Shown here piece after piece: positions 11,801 through 26,800 of a stretch of DNA of 64,000 bases (its first letter is position 1; the number at the start of each line of letters is the position of its first letter). The stretch is from Lingula anatina (taxonomy: Eukaryota > Brachiopoda > Lingulata > Lingulida > Lingulidae). The position numbers were made by a program, and so were the translations under genes. The stretch lies in contig NW_019773559.1 of the NCBI RefSeq assembly GCF_001039355.2, positions 169,980 to 233,979 of the forward strand, read 5' to 3'. The notes beneath the pieces are model-generated. The model saw nothing but the letters and a program-made list of their open reading frames with translations, was not told where the DNA came from and searched no databases.

Positions 11801-14800
11801 GTAAGTGTCATAACCTAGACTGTGTTGTGGAGACTCGGACTTCAGTTTTACAGAGAAAAAATGGTTGGTAATTGACCTTGAATTAATTATGAAAAAGTTA
11901 TTAATGATTATCCTGATTTAACTGTCAAAACTATGCACATTAAGTCATTGAATGTGTCAATTATTTGTTTTTTCTGTCATGTAGGTGTGTCGGTGATCCA
12001 GATTGAGGCAGAGGATGAAGACGAGGATTCGGGGCTTACCTACGAAATCAAGACCGGGAATCCTCAGGCATTCTTTAACATTGACAGAAAAACAGGTAGG
12101 GGGCAGCACATGTTTTGGACAAGATCATTGAAGGATATTTGGAATAATGATTTTATAAAGGGGGTGATTGGAGTTGGTTATTTTACAATCAAAGGTGTTC
12201 TTTTAAAGGGGAATTCCCTGAAGTTCTGGGATTTTATCCTGATCCAGCCCTACTCTGATCAATCCAACATTTGAACAATTTGTGTTAAATAATGTGTAAC
12301 ATTTTTCCAGTATTTTGTCAAAACCAATCACAATTATGATATTGATATAGAGTGGTCTGATATTTATATGCAGTAATTTTACTTGATCTCTTGACTTTGT
12401 GTGAATGTTGTATGAATGTCATGAGTTATATTTGTGTAATTGATTTCAAGGGCATTAGCAGACAGTGCAAATACACATTATAGGTTATAAATGATGTGCA
12501 CTCTAAAACATTGGGGGGGGGGGGCAAATACGTATTATTGAATAAAGATAATCAGTACACAAACCCCCCCTTGATTTGCAGACAGCTAGGAAGTATGCAT
12601 TCAAATGACTGGTTACCCATCTTGTTCTGTTTAGTATCTTTGACCACTAGTCATTGCTAATTCTTTTTGTCACTATATGTATTGCATAGTTGTTTTAAGG
12701 TCAAATCTTGTTATAAAATCATGCTGGTACTGAATATGCTATCCTTATTGTTATAATGATGATTATTGTAATGACACCATGACCACGACTGACTGAGACT
12801 GAGAATTTATTGCTCTTCCTCTTCCCATCAGACTTCATTTCCTGGCAAGTTAATTGGTAGCACCAATTGAACACTGGAAACCCCTATACCTGAGGTAATC
12901 TCCTGTTAGATTATCCATTATGAATTTCAGATCAGGATTAAGGAATCCACTGGATGTGAAGGTGTTAATTACCTGGTCTCAGCAGCAGCTTAATTAAGCT
13001 TTTAATTGACTGTTGAGTAGACTGATTGACCATCTGTTCTGTCTACTTTAGATATGTTCACTTAGTTCAGACTTAGATTGGAGTCTCCAATATATCTGAC
13101 TTGTGAAAGTCTCCAAGGAAATCTGTTCAATATGATTAGATTTCTGGAACCAGCTCGACTTTGCCTTCAACATCCATAAGCAGGAGTTTTGATTTTGGTC
13201 AAATTAGAATGACTTAGGTCAGACTTGCATTGGATTCACCAATATATCTGAATCTTGAAGGATCTAAGCAAATCTGTTCAGCATGATTTAATTTCTGAAA
13301 CCAGCAGGATTTTGCCATCAACATTTGTAAACCAGACCCTCTTAGAATGAAAAGAATAAAACCAAACCAGGTGCTTTTTGATTTTGGTCAATTAACAACG
13401 GATAGAAGAGAATAGAACCTAGTGCAGAGAGTCTGTCCTCCCAGCCTTGGCCAGGGTGAGGCCAGTGTTCTGGGGTCAACAGAGGTCATCTCCCAGAGCA
13501 GGTGCCCCTTGTTGTTTTAAACCTGCTCCAATTAAATGATGATCTGCTATCAGATGTACTCTTTTCCTGTTATGCGATCTGTTGACCTCAGCTGCACAAA
13601 TTGAACATTTGCTCAAATCTTTGGGCTCATCCTCGCTACCCCCATTACCAACTCTCTGCTCATTATTGAGACATGAAGTCTGCGTTAAGCTGATGAAAAA
13701 CGGTACTGACAGCCAATAGAATGAAGTCACTGCTTTATATACAGACTACTGTATAACTGGAGGTGATGATTATGTTGGGTATTATTGCTGATTTTTGAAT
13801 TCATCACAAATGTGAGCACCCTTCCTGCAAGCCAGATGACAGCTCAGGTGACCTGTACTATTCTACACTGCACAGTCATGGGCAGCACTTTGGTCTCTGT
13901 ATTTACACTGGACATAAACTTTTTCTGCAGAAATGCAGAATTCCGTGTTTTTTTAATTCAATTCTGATGATTCAGGCTGGTTAGGTGTTGGGTCCCATGA
14001 TAAATGTTCAGATTTTTTTGTTGTTGTCTAATTTACACTGATACAGGTACCTCCTAGATATTTTTGGCCTTCACACTACATCAGGGCTTTATTTGTAAAC
14101 CTTGGATCTGTTTTTATCCTCAGTATACCTGATATGAAAAAAAAATTGAAAAAGTGACTAGAAGTGTTTGACCCTCAAAACCTGCTTGATGAGATTTCTT
14201 GCTATTTAGTCTTTTACTGCCCTCTGGTGTCATCAATTTTAGCATGTGTTCCTTACGATTTGCACATCCAAGCAGAAACCTTCCATTTAGACTAATTCTG
14301 TAAGGTAAAAAAAATGCGATGCTCAAATAGAGCGATTACAAAAATAAAAACATCTTGACTTTCCGGGTGCCTATTACTGAGCCTTAAGTTCAAGTGAAGA
14401 CCTATGTTTTTATCCTCTTATCTTATCTGCGTTATTAATAATAAGCCGAAACTCCTAGTGTGGTCCTTGACTCTGGGTTATTTGCTCTACACAGGCGGCC
14501 TGTTGACCCGACAGATGTTCACATCTTTCTAACCTCCCTGCACAGCTAGAAGAAGACTAATGATTATTTTATTAAGCCTATTTAAAACACCAGTACCTGG
14601 AACTAATTCTTCACTTATTAACACTCCTACAGAAACCTATGAGCAGGTAGTCTTCACTTATTAACACTAAGCGGCCATCTTCTTATTTTATTGGCAGTCA
14701 GTATCTTCAAAAATAAGTCCCTTGCTCAGTAAGTGGTTTATAGCTGAAAGATGATTACAGAAAGGTTTTGTTGCTAAATGGTAGATGTGTTTATTCTTCA

Positions 14801-17800
14801 GCCCATACCTAGAGTTACTTCATGGAAAGCGTGTAAACCTGACTGGAAAGTAAAACAGTAAATTGAAAAAAAAAAATTACAGTTGAGGTCACTGAAAAAA
14901 TGTTGACTGCCTTAGGAAAAGTGAAGCAGGGTGTTTCAAAATTTTGCCTGTCTTGAATTATTGTGCCTTTTGATGGTTATATGAAAGTTGAAAGCCTGTT
15001 TGCTACATGCCTGGAGGAGAGAAAGCCTGCGTAAGAGAACTCTCGTCTCTGAGGTGGTCGTTGGCAGGCAATGTTGATGCATTTGGCTTGTTCAACTAAA
15101 TAGCGAAATCATGACAGATAAGCTTGTATTCCAGCCTCTGTACTCTTAAGACATACAGCGCTAAATGCATTTTCTGCCGCCTTTTTTCCAAAATACAAGA
15201 TATTTTGAATAGCAACTTTACAATGATTATATTTGTCATTTCAAATTTGACAACCTATAATTTGGAATATTTATTTAACATACAGTTCCTCCCTCTCAAA
15301 GGATTCTGATAATGACAGACGCGGTGCCCCGATGATGAGTTCAGATAGGAGGTTTCAATTTTTAAAAACAGGGGCTTATAATGTAGACTGAGGGCTCAAT
15401 TGTCATTGCTTGGGGGTATAAAATGATAGACGAGAACAAAATCATATTTCTGTTTTATCTTTCTATCACTACCTGCATCAGTACGGAACATTTCCAGACT
15501 ATGTAGTGATGAATGCTGGGTCTTTAGAAGCAAATTTGGCTGTGGTTTGTGTTATAAGATGCTATTATTGGTGAATTGCTGGTAGACCATGCAATTTTTG
15601 TGACAGTGGAGAAAGAAAATTTTATTTGTTCTTTACCCATGAGAATACCAATGAAATATGTTTTTTATTTATTATTAAGTGTGTTCTTAAAAATGATTCT
15701 TTATTGAAATGATCAAAGGATCAGTTTATTTTGAATTTTTTAAAACCATAGTTATAACTCTTTCAGAGTTGTCCTAGTAAGGCATAATAAGGGGTTTCAT
15801 TTTCCAGTGACAAGGGGTTCTGTCAACATAGATTAGAGAATATCTTACCATATGATCAGATGCTGTAAATAACCATGCTATCTCTCCCCCCCAAAAAAAA
15901 GCCGACATCTAAGTTGGTACGTCAACTAACATTGCAGTCACCATTGTCAGTCTATCTGGAGAGACACTACAGTGTCTAGTGTCCATCTAAAAAAAAATCC
16001 TGCCAGGCTTCTTTTTACTCCCCTCTCAAACAACTGTCGTGTGTGGAATGTTTTTAGCTGAGAGCTACCAAATTCAATCAAAGCGCCCTCAAAGGGATTT
16101 GAACCAGTAATGAAAATGACTCTGGGTTGTTTGTAGCTAACGCCTAAAATTGGTCCATTTTTTGCTTCAAAGATTTTTGTAAAAGCCCTCTAAAAGTGCT
16201 TTTTTCTTTTGTCTGCTTTGGCAGTGTGCATTTTTAAAAAACATATTTGGGAAATAACTGCTGTTACAACCAAGTTTGTGTAACATAAAATGTAAAGAAG
16301 CAGATGGATTAACATGAATGTTGATCACATACCTTGAAGGATATATGGTTAGGAACTAAAGTGAAAAAAGGTGCATATTTTGCCAGTGTTAAGTGGCTTA
16401 GTTAGATCCTGAGGCTGTTGAGTTTTATGTGGCAGTCCAGAGAGAAAATGAGGGAGAAAATCGGCCCACTCGTCAGTGCATCATTGAAAACATTCGAGAT
16501 AATCAGTTGCGATGAAGATGCCACTGGCAGAAATTTGATTTGATTTTTCCTGTCATTTAGCTTAGTGGCAGATTTCAGTATTTTAGGTGCATATTATAGC
16601 CCAAGGATAAATTTACATGTGCTTGGTTTTACATCTGAATCTTTACTGCCTTGAAGGAAAATACTCTAAAAGAAGCTGAGAAGACATTTTTTCTTAATAA
16701 CAGAGACCCAGTCTGTTTAAATCTCTAGTTTAAGGTTATCATGCTATGTAAAGGGTTAACACCATTTCAAACAAGCTTCAAAGTTTTTTTTCACTTTTGT
16801 AAAAAATGGGATAAAACTTTGTCCCTTAAAATTTTGTCTCTCATTCTCCAGCTTAAAGCATAGGGTTTTTTTGTAAGATAAAGGATAAAACTTGGTTCCT
16901 CGAACTTGTGTCTGTCATTCTCCAGCTCTAGGCCTGCCATTCCCCACACCACCCATGTCAACTTGCATAACAGCAACAAGCTAAATACTCTCCACTGTGA
17001 CACCACATGAAAGGACCAGTTTGGTCTGGTGAAGAGAAAGTTTGTATCAGTTCACTGACTGCTAATGTCTCCACATAAGAAGTGGACTCCAGAGCGAGAA
17101 TTATCCCAAGCAAATCAGATTATACTGGGCAGACATGGACAGGGTTCTTTGAACTGGCGCTTTTCTTTTCTGCTGTTGGGGCAAAGGGCTTCACGAGGAA
17201 TGTAGCCTTTTGACCATGTTTTTGCCACCCGTGGCAACAGCTTGTTTCAAAGTTTTCGTGTTTATAGAATAGCCCAGGGGTTATCAGTGAAGTCATCGGG
17301 AGTCTTTATAATGGGCAGTGAATGTCAGAAATAGTTAGGCATTATCTTAAGATTGTTAAACTGGGGACAAGGCACAACAAAGGTACTCCAGGGTTCCCCC
17401 AGCACTGAGCAAATAAAGGGGACTAACTTTAAATGTTTTATTCAGACACAGCAAATATGACAATTTGTTTACAATTTGAAAACACACAGGTGCTTTTAAT
17501 ATTTATTGTGTCTTTTGAGAAGGTTTTTTAAAACATAGTAAACAAAATGTAAGAGAGGAGAAGTAAACATGACACTTTTAAGAAGTCAAAAAGTTTTGCC
17601 CAATCTGAAGGGGTTGGTGACTGCAGAGAAATAAATGTTTATTTCTGGAGGAAATGTATTTCCACTGCATACATTCTTGCAGTGAGGGTATTCCAGCAAT
17701 AACAGTCATTGTTGTTGCCCACACACACAGGGCAGAAAGCTGTAGATAATGCAGTCTTTTTTTTTTATCTGAGGACTGTGGCGCATTCATACTGGCCAAC

Positions 17801-20800
17801 TTTGGACTTGTTTAGGTTTTAAAGCCACCAAACAAATAGATAATATTCCAAGTTGTTTAGTGATGTACCTCAGTTAGACTCTCCCGCCTTAATCCCCTTA
17901 AATGCAAGAGATAATTTCAGAGAGTCAAATTTCAGATAAAAAAATTTAAGTCTGCTGGGCTCCTACTTGGGGGGAGGGAGGGGCACTCTTTTTGTTGAAA
18001 AAGGTTCTTCGATCTAAATATTAGGTTATAAAGGTTTACCTTTTTCAGAAAAAGAACCCTTCTTTAAAATTGCTAGCTATAGGCGTGTCTTCTGTTATGT
18101 TTACGATCAAAAACCGGTTCAGGTCTGTCTGTGTCTGAATCCACCCGTGCACCTCCCACCGTGCACAGTGTCATACATGTGTATGTGAACCACTTCTACA
18201 GACACAGGTGTTTGTACACAGGTCATAGGTGGGCTTCAGGGACAGAAATATGATCCTGTGACCAAAAAAAGTTTGTTTTATTGATTTTATTCTAATCTCT
18301 CTCTCCTTTCTCCATTAATAAGCTCCAGTAGTTGCGGGTGACTATTTCAACTGGCGTTATCTTCTTATCAGGACCAGAGGAGGGATGAAGCGCTCCAGGC
18401 CATTGGAGCCTTTGTCATTTGTCATCTGCTCATTGAATTATCTTTGTTAGCTCCCAGAATGTAGCACAGGAATCGTTTTACATGCAATGAGTCATGGTTC
18501 TTCTGTTAAAAGTACATTTGTGACTTGACATTGATTTTTCAGGATCATATAATCTGTAGACAATCTTTGAGTTTTTCTGTAACTCTAGATAAAAACAGTG
18601 ATAAAACTTTCCAAGACAGGAACTTTCTGTGATTTTTTAAACCCAGTCTTGATACTTTGACAGCTCACATTTAGTATTTTAAGATGGCTCAGTCTACTGA
18701 GTAATATTGACAAGCACAGAGATAGTGAAAGCTGAGATGGCTTTGTTAGCTTAAGTGATGAGCCAAGAAAAGGTTGCCAGCTGAAGTAGAAACAGTGTTT
18801 TTAATGGCGGGTGTCAGGTTTGTTTGTGCAGCTTGTTTCCCCTGTCCCACCTGATGGACGCTAGCTCCTGAACTCAGAGTGAGATAGAAATGGCAAGGGA
18901 GAAACATAACATGCCAAACAGCAGATTGATAAACTACCACTTGATATCAGCGCGACCAGAAACCTTTTCCAAGGGAAAAGGTGGCATTTCGGATGTCTGT
19001 AGCTGATTAAGTTTTATTTTAAAGCAAAGGTGGCACATCCAGGTGACAGTTAAGAAAAGCAGTCTTGAACTTCCTTGACCTGTCTGATAACAAAATGAAA
19101 TTTAACCACTGCTTGATTCTTGTCCATTGTTTCTTACCTCCTACACAAGGAAAATGCACAAGAATTAAAAAAATTGTCAATTTTTTTTTATTCCATGCCA
19201 GTATTACAATTTATAATGGTTATTAAATGTCATAGAAAGTTTGTCCCATTGTTAACGTTATCATCTATATTACCATAACTTGGAGAGCTCAAGCTGACCC
19301 TGATCCCACAGTGCCACTTGCCCTGGGGGGAGTACACTGGTTAGCTGGCAAAGACACAGGGAACATGGTTTTGGTCTAGATCGGAGAAGATCTGATAAAA
19401 CATGTATTTTGCATTCTGAATATTAGTGGATATTTCAAGACCTTATCCTCATGCACATACATGTCAACGCATGCATACATGTACCCACACACTTTCTTAT
19501 TCAGCCTAGAGGATTCTCATGCAGTTAAATCACTGGTAGTTTACTGAAATGTTAGGTAATGCATTTTAGACCTACAACATATTTCCACCTTAATATCTGA
19601 ATGCACTCATGTACTGGTGAGATATGTGGAGGAAGTTGGGGAATTTTCAAAGGTTTTATCTTCACCATTCCCTGAAGCACAATGAAATGAACATGTTTCT
19701 CTTTGAAAAGATTTGATGGTGATTATTCAGTTGGCTGACAGCTGTGGTCATGTCTGTGGTCTTCTGTCTTATTGAGCTAACACAAGTAGTTGTTGATGAC
19801 ATTGATGGCCATATTGTCTGATAGTGCGTCTTGTTTCTCTCCTTGTGGTATGTGGACTGCTATGGGCATTGCAGCTAGCAACATTGTACGCAATTAGTTG
19901 TTGGTCTTCTTTTGTGTGCTTTTATGGGGATTTTATTAGAATAAATAACAGAATCCATGGAAGCCATCATATCTGTTGTAGTGGATGTTTTTTATCAGCC
20001 TGCTATGCCTTTATGTAAAATAACAAAGATCAGAAGCATGTTTGAAAAAATAGCAAGATGGATATTACTACCAAGTCTTAATTATGCATTCTCTTCATTT
20101 GCCAGTCTTTTTATTTTAGGATAAAAACTGCTGCTGTAACAGAACTCCACGCCTGCCGATCTTGTGCTTCTGAGATGTTTAAAGGTTTTTTAAATGCACT
20201 CCAAGAAACTCTGTCTTTTTATATCAGAGATTTTTAGAATTTCAGACATTTTCAAGTTTGTAGAAACAGGGTGTGTTTGTGTACACATGACAGTAGCAGA
20301 GAGGAAACTTTTCTTGTTAGGGGCAGAAATATTTATCTTAGTATCCACAAACAAGGTCTTGTGGTCCACCATTCTACTGAACAGACACTTTTAGTTTTGT
20401 ATTATATAACACAACGGATGTGGAAGTTTTAGTTTTTATTTTTTTTCTTCATGGATATCTATAAAAGAGCTCTGTTTTATGGAGGAATTCATTATGCAAG
20501 TTTCTAAAAGTGGTCCAGAGTTGCTTTAGAAAGGAACACATTCTTGATCAGTGTCCAAGTCTCTATGTATCCAAGTGAAGGTTGTATATTTTGAGTCTGT
20601 ATGTTGTAAGCTCCATGTGTGGGTGTCTGCCTTTCTGTTAATGTTCTGGGCCCTAATGTACCCCATCTGGGTGTTTCTTTGTTTGCCTAATTTTTATCAA
20701 ATTCTACACCAACATGGCCTTTTCTGTGTGGGTGTCACTGACTTTTTTCATTCAGCTGAACACTTATTTTGGCAAAATTATCAGCATCCACTCGAAACAG

Positions 20801-23800
20801 TTCTCAACACATTTCTTTGTGAAATTTATTTGTTTATAAGTAAATGTATTTAGAGTAAGGTGTCCACACGCACACACACGTGCGTGCTGGCGCGCGTGCA
20901 CATACACACACGTAAGAGACATTGGCAATACAAAGATACTGATTGATAACTCATCTTGGTCTGAAGGTCTGTAACATTGGTGATTGCATGAGACATTTAC
21001 TCATAATAGACACTTGCAACGTGATGAACATTACAAATAAAGTTCCTTGAAGAAGATGCCCTACGGTAATGACTCCATCTTTTCAATGGGGGGAAATTAT
21101 CAATCTTTCAGATGCATACTTTTGGAATCTTTCAAAACATGTGGAATTTTCAATAGCTGCCAAAGAAAAAAGTTGTTGGTCTCAAACTTTGAAAAAAGCG
21201 GCAGATGCTTAAGGTATTTTTGTTGATTTTCCCCCCTCTTACCATGTATTGATGAAAAGAATTTTGTGGCAATGGCGAGAAGTTGAAATGAGCATGAGAA
21301 AATACCTTATCAGTTTGACAAAAAGTCTGCCAAGGTTTGAGATCAAGATGCAATCAGAACAAAAAAAACAGGGAGTCAACCTAAGAATCAGATCTTATCT
21401 TATATGATTGACAAAAAGCAGACTCTCTGTTGATAGCTGCGTGATAGGTGAACAACAGCCTTTGCACTTAAACAATTTGCATGATAAAATGTTGTTTTTA
21501 GAAGAAAGATGGCTTATTTTCCTGTTGTATAATGAAATTGTATCCTCTTAACTTGATTTATAGGTGCACAGAGACAGCTGCCTGGAAGTGACTCTTCAAT
21601 GTAACAAAATAACTGCAGAATACTGGTATCAATAAAGAACTAGTCCCTTTTTACCTCCACAGTAACCTCATAGGTATAATTTTCACAAAACACCACTCTC
21701 TACTGCATCCAATGCCTTTGATCTTTAGAAAGGTTAGAAGACATTGCAAAAACCTGGGCAGGCGACTGCTGGGAGCAATTTATGTGTGTTTTTTTTCGAG
21801 ATGCCTTTGATTTTGTACTGAGAAGTGTTGGGATTGGCGGTCATTGGCCGCATTCACAACCTAAGTTGATCCCAGGACTATCAGATCTGCGGATCAAATA
21901 TGGCAGACCCACTAGAAAGCTTGCCCCGCTATCCCCTCTGGAAATCTATTCAGAGTCTGTTAGGGTATTATATGGCAAGCTTTCAAGTGGGATGGCCACA
22001 TTTGATCTGCAGAACTGTTGATCTGCAGATCAGCTTGTTCTGAATGTGCCTATTTTAGTGTAGAGGGGTGCGAGTCGGTGTCCTCTCAGTCACATGTGAT
22101 TCTGTGTTATTATGTAAACTCGCCGCTGATTGCACAATCTCGGCTAATGGAAGTCAGAGCCTGAACTTCCGCAGTGGAGTTGACTTTGGATGGAATAATT
22201 TAGGACCGGTTTGGTGAAGTGCCTTGCACTGGATTAAGTTGTTACATCAAATTTCCTCTTTATTGCAAAAACAGCATAGCTTGTGGTGTTATCCCAGGGA
22301 AATTGGCTCTGTACTTCTGTTTCATACAATTTGTGTTTGCCTTTAAAAAAAAATCAAAACCAAAAGTCAAGAGAGAGAGAGAGAGAATGGTGGGGAGAGG
22401 GTGTGTAATGTACTTTTTCACTCCATGTAGAGAGGTAAACATTTTTTCTTGAAGCTGTTGCAGTTATTTGCTCTTCTTCTGTCCTTGACAAGGACAACAG
22501 ACTGTCTACACTTGGATAGTGTCCTATATTGATGTTGTTCAACCTCTCATGTCATTACTACGTTCATACATCACCTTACCACATGGCTTCAAGAGAAGAC
22601 CTCATCAAGATGTGGATGATTGCCATAACACTGTGGTTTACCATGACCAATTGTCCTATAGCCCTCCCCCTCCCCCCCACCCTCACGCTTCTAGCCAGAC
22701 CCCAGGGTATGTGGTCATCCTATCCCTTTAATAAAGAGGACAGTTAAACTTGTAATTATAGAGGACAGTTAACGTTGTTGAAATATGGCTGGAACAAAGA
22801 GTGCTGCATGCAGTACCCCCAGGGTGTGAAGTGAGGCGGGGGGGGGGGGGGGGGAGGACAGGGGGGGGGGTTGTGGGGGTTTTGGGGGCAAAAAGGTCTT
22901 TTTTTTTCTTTTTTNNNNNNNNNNNNNNNNNNNNNNNNNNNNNNNNNNNNNNNNNNNNNNNNNNNNNNNNNNNNNNNNNNNNNNNNNNNNNNNNNNNNNN
23001 NNNNNNNNNNNNNNNNNNNNNNNNNNNNNNNNNNNNNNNNNNNNNNNNNNNNNNNNNNNNNNNNNNNNNNNNNNNNNNNNNNNNNNNNNNNNNNNNNNNN
23101 NNNNNNNNNNNNNNNNNNNNNNNNNNNNNNNNNNNNNNNNNNNNNNNNNNNNNNNNNNNNNNNNNNNNNNNNNNNNNNNNNNNNNNNNNNNNNNNNNNNN
23201 NNNNNNNNTCCGAGGGGGGGGGGGGGGGGGGGGGGGATAGTACAGGGTGGTGTACTGATCGGTATTGTGGCATAAAAGGTTACTCTTATTTCACTTTTGT
23301 CACTTTAATGACAAATGATTTGTAGACAAAAAAGAAAGATTTTGTAGTAAATTACCACCACGACAATAGCTTTGGTATTTTGCTCCTTCTCTCTCTCTCC
23401 CGCATCATTGTCAGGGTAAATTGAGATGTTCTTTTTCAGACAGTTATTGATGTCACAATTTAGCTATGTGCTGTTCAGAGAAGTACAGGTTATCATTGGT
23501 CATTTTACTGATAAACTTCTCATTCAGACAGTCATCAGTGTGGTGTGAAATATAGTGTTGACCAGAACTGGACTGGTCAGTAAATTGTCCATGGTGGCCA
23601 TCAGTGTCAACCTTTCAACATGCTCTGTAGAGATATAAGGGTGGGGGGTTGAGATTTATTGCCTGTCTGAAGTTGTGAAAATTGAAATGTACCAGCATCC
23701 CGGCATCTTCTGATCTCATTTGTCTTAGTATGCTGGTGAGAAAAAAGGCATGAGATTAGACTTACTTTTGAAGTTTGTTTGCAATTTAAAGATATTGATA

Positions 23801-26800
23801 CTTTGGAATTGGGCGACTCAAAAAACAAGTCTTGTCAAATGTGAAGGGTAGATTTTTGATTAAGATAAAGAGCTTTTATTAATAGTTTGAAATTTGGAAA
23901 GGGAAACAAAAAGTAAGTTTTGTCACAGAGGTAGTAGACAGATTTTGATTATTATTATTCCTTGAAATTTAAAGGGGCCTGATTAGAATGCATTATTCCC
24001 GTCCCCCTTAACTCTGTTCTGAGCCCATAGACAAGCAAACATCACATCACCTGTTCTCTTGTATTTCCTACCACTACTCGCAGACTGTGAAAAAAATTGT
24101 AAATAGTGAAAAAAAACTGTGAACTTTCATCGACCCATGTCATATACACAACCCCTTCTGCAAGACTGGATGAATAGAAGAAATAGAAGAGATCTGCCAA
24201 GTGGTTAAAATTCCATTGTGGCCCATTTGCTTGAGTCTTTTTTTCTTGAGGCTCACTTTCTCCAAAGAGGTATTAAAGTTATTGCAGCCACAAACTGACA
24301 TTTCACAGTCTTGTTTTTATTCTGAGAGTATTAGAAGTTATAAACCGTTGAATTTTCAAATACTCACAACAGAAGCCTTATTGTATTTCTTTTGCCACAA
24401 CAGCTTAGAGTTTACATTTATGACTTTTCAAACTCTAAGTGAACATGACATGGTGTCCCCTTCAACTTATACCTTGTCCCACTGGAAGAGCTTATATGCC
24501 GGGTTGTAGGTTTCAAACTGCTTTTTAAGTTTTATTTGATAGATTTTTATTGAAAATGAAAAAAAAATTACCTTAAAATGGTCGTCATATATGAAATGTT
24601 GAAGATTTTTGGAGAGAGAGAGAAATGAATAACTCTGGAGTCAGTGAAACACTGACAGACATGACTGCATATCAAAGTCTGTCTTTCAATATTATAGTAG
24701 CAGCAGGAAGGGTGGAGAGTTTCACTTCACAAGTCCACATGTCCCCGAGGTGTTATATGCATGTCATCAGGAAAACATAACTTTGTCCTACAACTTGGCA
24801 CCAGTTCCACTGGTTTGTTTCTAAGATGAATAAGAAGGAAATATCAGTCTGAAAAAGGAAGATGTGGAACACAAGAATTTATAGTTCACTCCTAAACAAA
24901 AATGCATTTGGATAACATGACAAATTTTGATTTAAAAAAAAATCACTTTGAGATCACAGCTACCAGTTTTAAAGTGACTAAGAAGGAAGTATCAGTCTGA
25001 AAACAGGAAGACATAGAACACAACAATTTATACATTCAGTCTCCCAAAAATTGCATTTGGACAATCTGACACATTTTCGTTAAAAAAAAGAAAAAAATCA
25101 CTTCGAGATCACAGCTACCAGTTTTAAAAGCATCACCATCAATCTAGAACATTGCCCCTTAGAGTGACATCTGCTGAGTAATTTGCGGAGTTAAGATATA
25201 ATATGGCGACGCCATGACCAGGTATTGCCCAAGGTTAAGTTGGTCTACTCCAGGCTGTCATCATGTAGCCTGTGACCTGTGATCAACCACCTTATGGGGC
25301 TGCTGTCTCAGTGATAAGTTAGCTGTCACTAATACACTGCTTTCACAGTGGGTGGCTTGCCATATATAGGCTATAGGCTTTTGCATTTATTTTGAGGAAA
25401 AAAATGTTAACTCTGAGTTTCTTAAAGCAGTTTGTGTGTTTTCAGAAAAATGTTGAAGACAAATTTTGCTCGGATCTTAGCATAAAAAAAATTAAATAAA
25501 TTAAGTAGTGAATGGTTTTGCAGAGATTGTTACACCAATAATCAAGTCAAAACAAGCCACAGGTGTTCAACTGTCATATCTTTGTATTATCAGAACTAGA
25601 ATTTTATCATATTTGACTAGTCTCCCTCGCGTCTTTGTTGACCAAATTGAGCTATCTCTGTTCAGTGTGGTATGTGGTACAGACAGTGGGTCGGCTTATC
25701 TTGGAACTCTCCACTCTTCCTCCAGCTCCTGCACTCAAAGCTCAAACAAGAAAACAAATACACCAAGAGTCTCAAACTTTGGGATCATGGACCCCCTTTT
25801 AGAGCTGAAAGTGCCATCCCCTCTACGGACAAACATCACAACAAACAACATAGCTTGGCCATTACCAGTGGGACAAACGAAGAAGGAAACAAAGGTTGTT
25901 TGGTCTAAAAGTTCAGGTGACATTTCTCATGGAATGGCCAAATTTGAGATTATGTGTCCTGAAGATAAATAATGGCCTGATGAAAAAAAATTGGTCCCTC
26001 TTTTGTTGGAGACTGTTATAAACATTTTACGGTTTGGCAGCCAAATTTTGGACCCTGGATGTGGTTAGGTGACACTCCCCAGGGTATATTGGCCACCCAA
26101 GACCTTGTTGGTTATTTTACAGAAAAAAAAAATCATTTTGTAAGTACATTGAGTCACCATTTGTTGTTTTGTCTGTTACCTTCTTAATTGGTTCTATTCT
26201 TCACCTCCCAATGATTTTTTGATTATGTTTGGTGGTTACATTTGTATTTAGAGATTTAATAGAGCCATGCTTCTGAATACCCTTTAGAGAGGGACACAAG
26301 GGAAGTTAAGGAGTTTGTACTGTGGGTATCGTGGCTCTGAGGAGGTCGATATAAAATGACCCAATGCCGAGGAGGCGTAATTTACCCTCTCTTATGAGAG
26401 GACAACTGCTCAGTGTAGCCATGTTGAAGTGATTGCTTATACCTGCAAGTACAAAGCTTGCCACTTAGACTGAGAAAGCACCGCTATGCCAACAAAACAT
26501 CCTCCATGAAGTTTGTACCACCATTACAACGTATTATTTTAATAAAGTCTTATGTTGCTGGGAAGTCCTCAGGGGAGGAAACCTGGGAACAATGAATTTG
26601 AAGTTTTTTTGTTGGTAAATTAGGGTTGCATTTTGTTGTTTTGAGGCTTTCAAAGTCTGCCAGTGGTTATGATGTTAATTCCACCTCAATTGACTCGATG
26701 AATTTGTCTGGTTCCTGTTACCGATCCTTCAAGATAATTTTATTTTGGAAAGGAGTTATGTGACTGGACTGTTTAATATTATCTAAACCTATCAGTATGA

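Noticed and set aside
16095-16110. Minus-strand ggttcaaatccc resembling a tRNA B box
   Set aside because: No matching T stem, acceptor stem or A box at the right distance.
22728-23325. Long open frames across the N gap (up to about 180 codons)
   Set aside because: They consist mostly of unknown residues plus translated homopolymers.
25508-25972. A 154-codon open frame in the long intron
   Set aside because: No recognisable domain, no splice-site fit to the FAT frame and unremarkable composition. Possibly a fragment of an old mobile element, but nothing supports a name.
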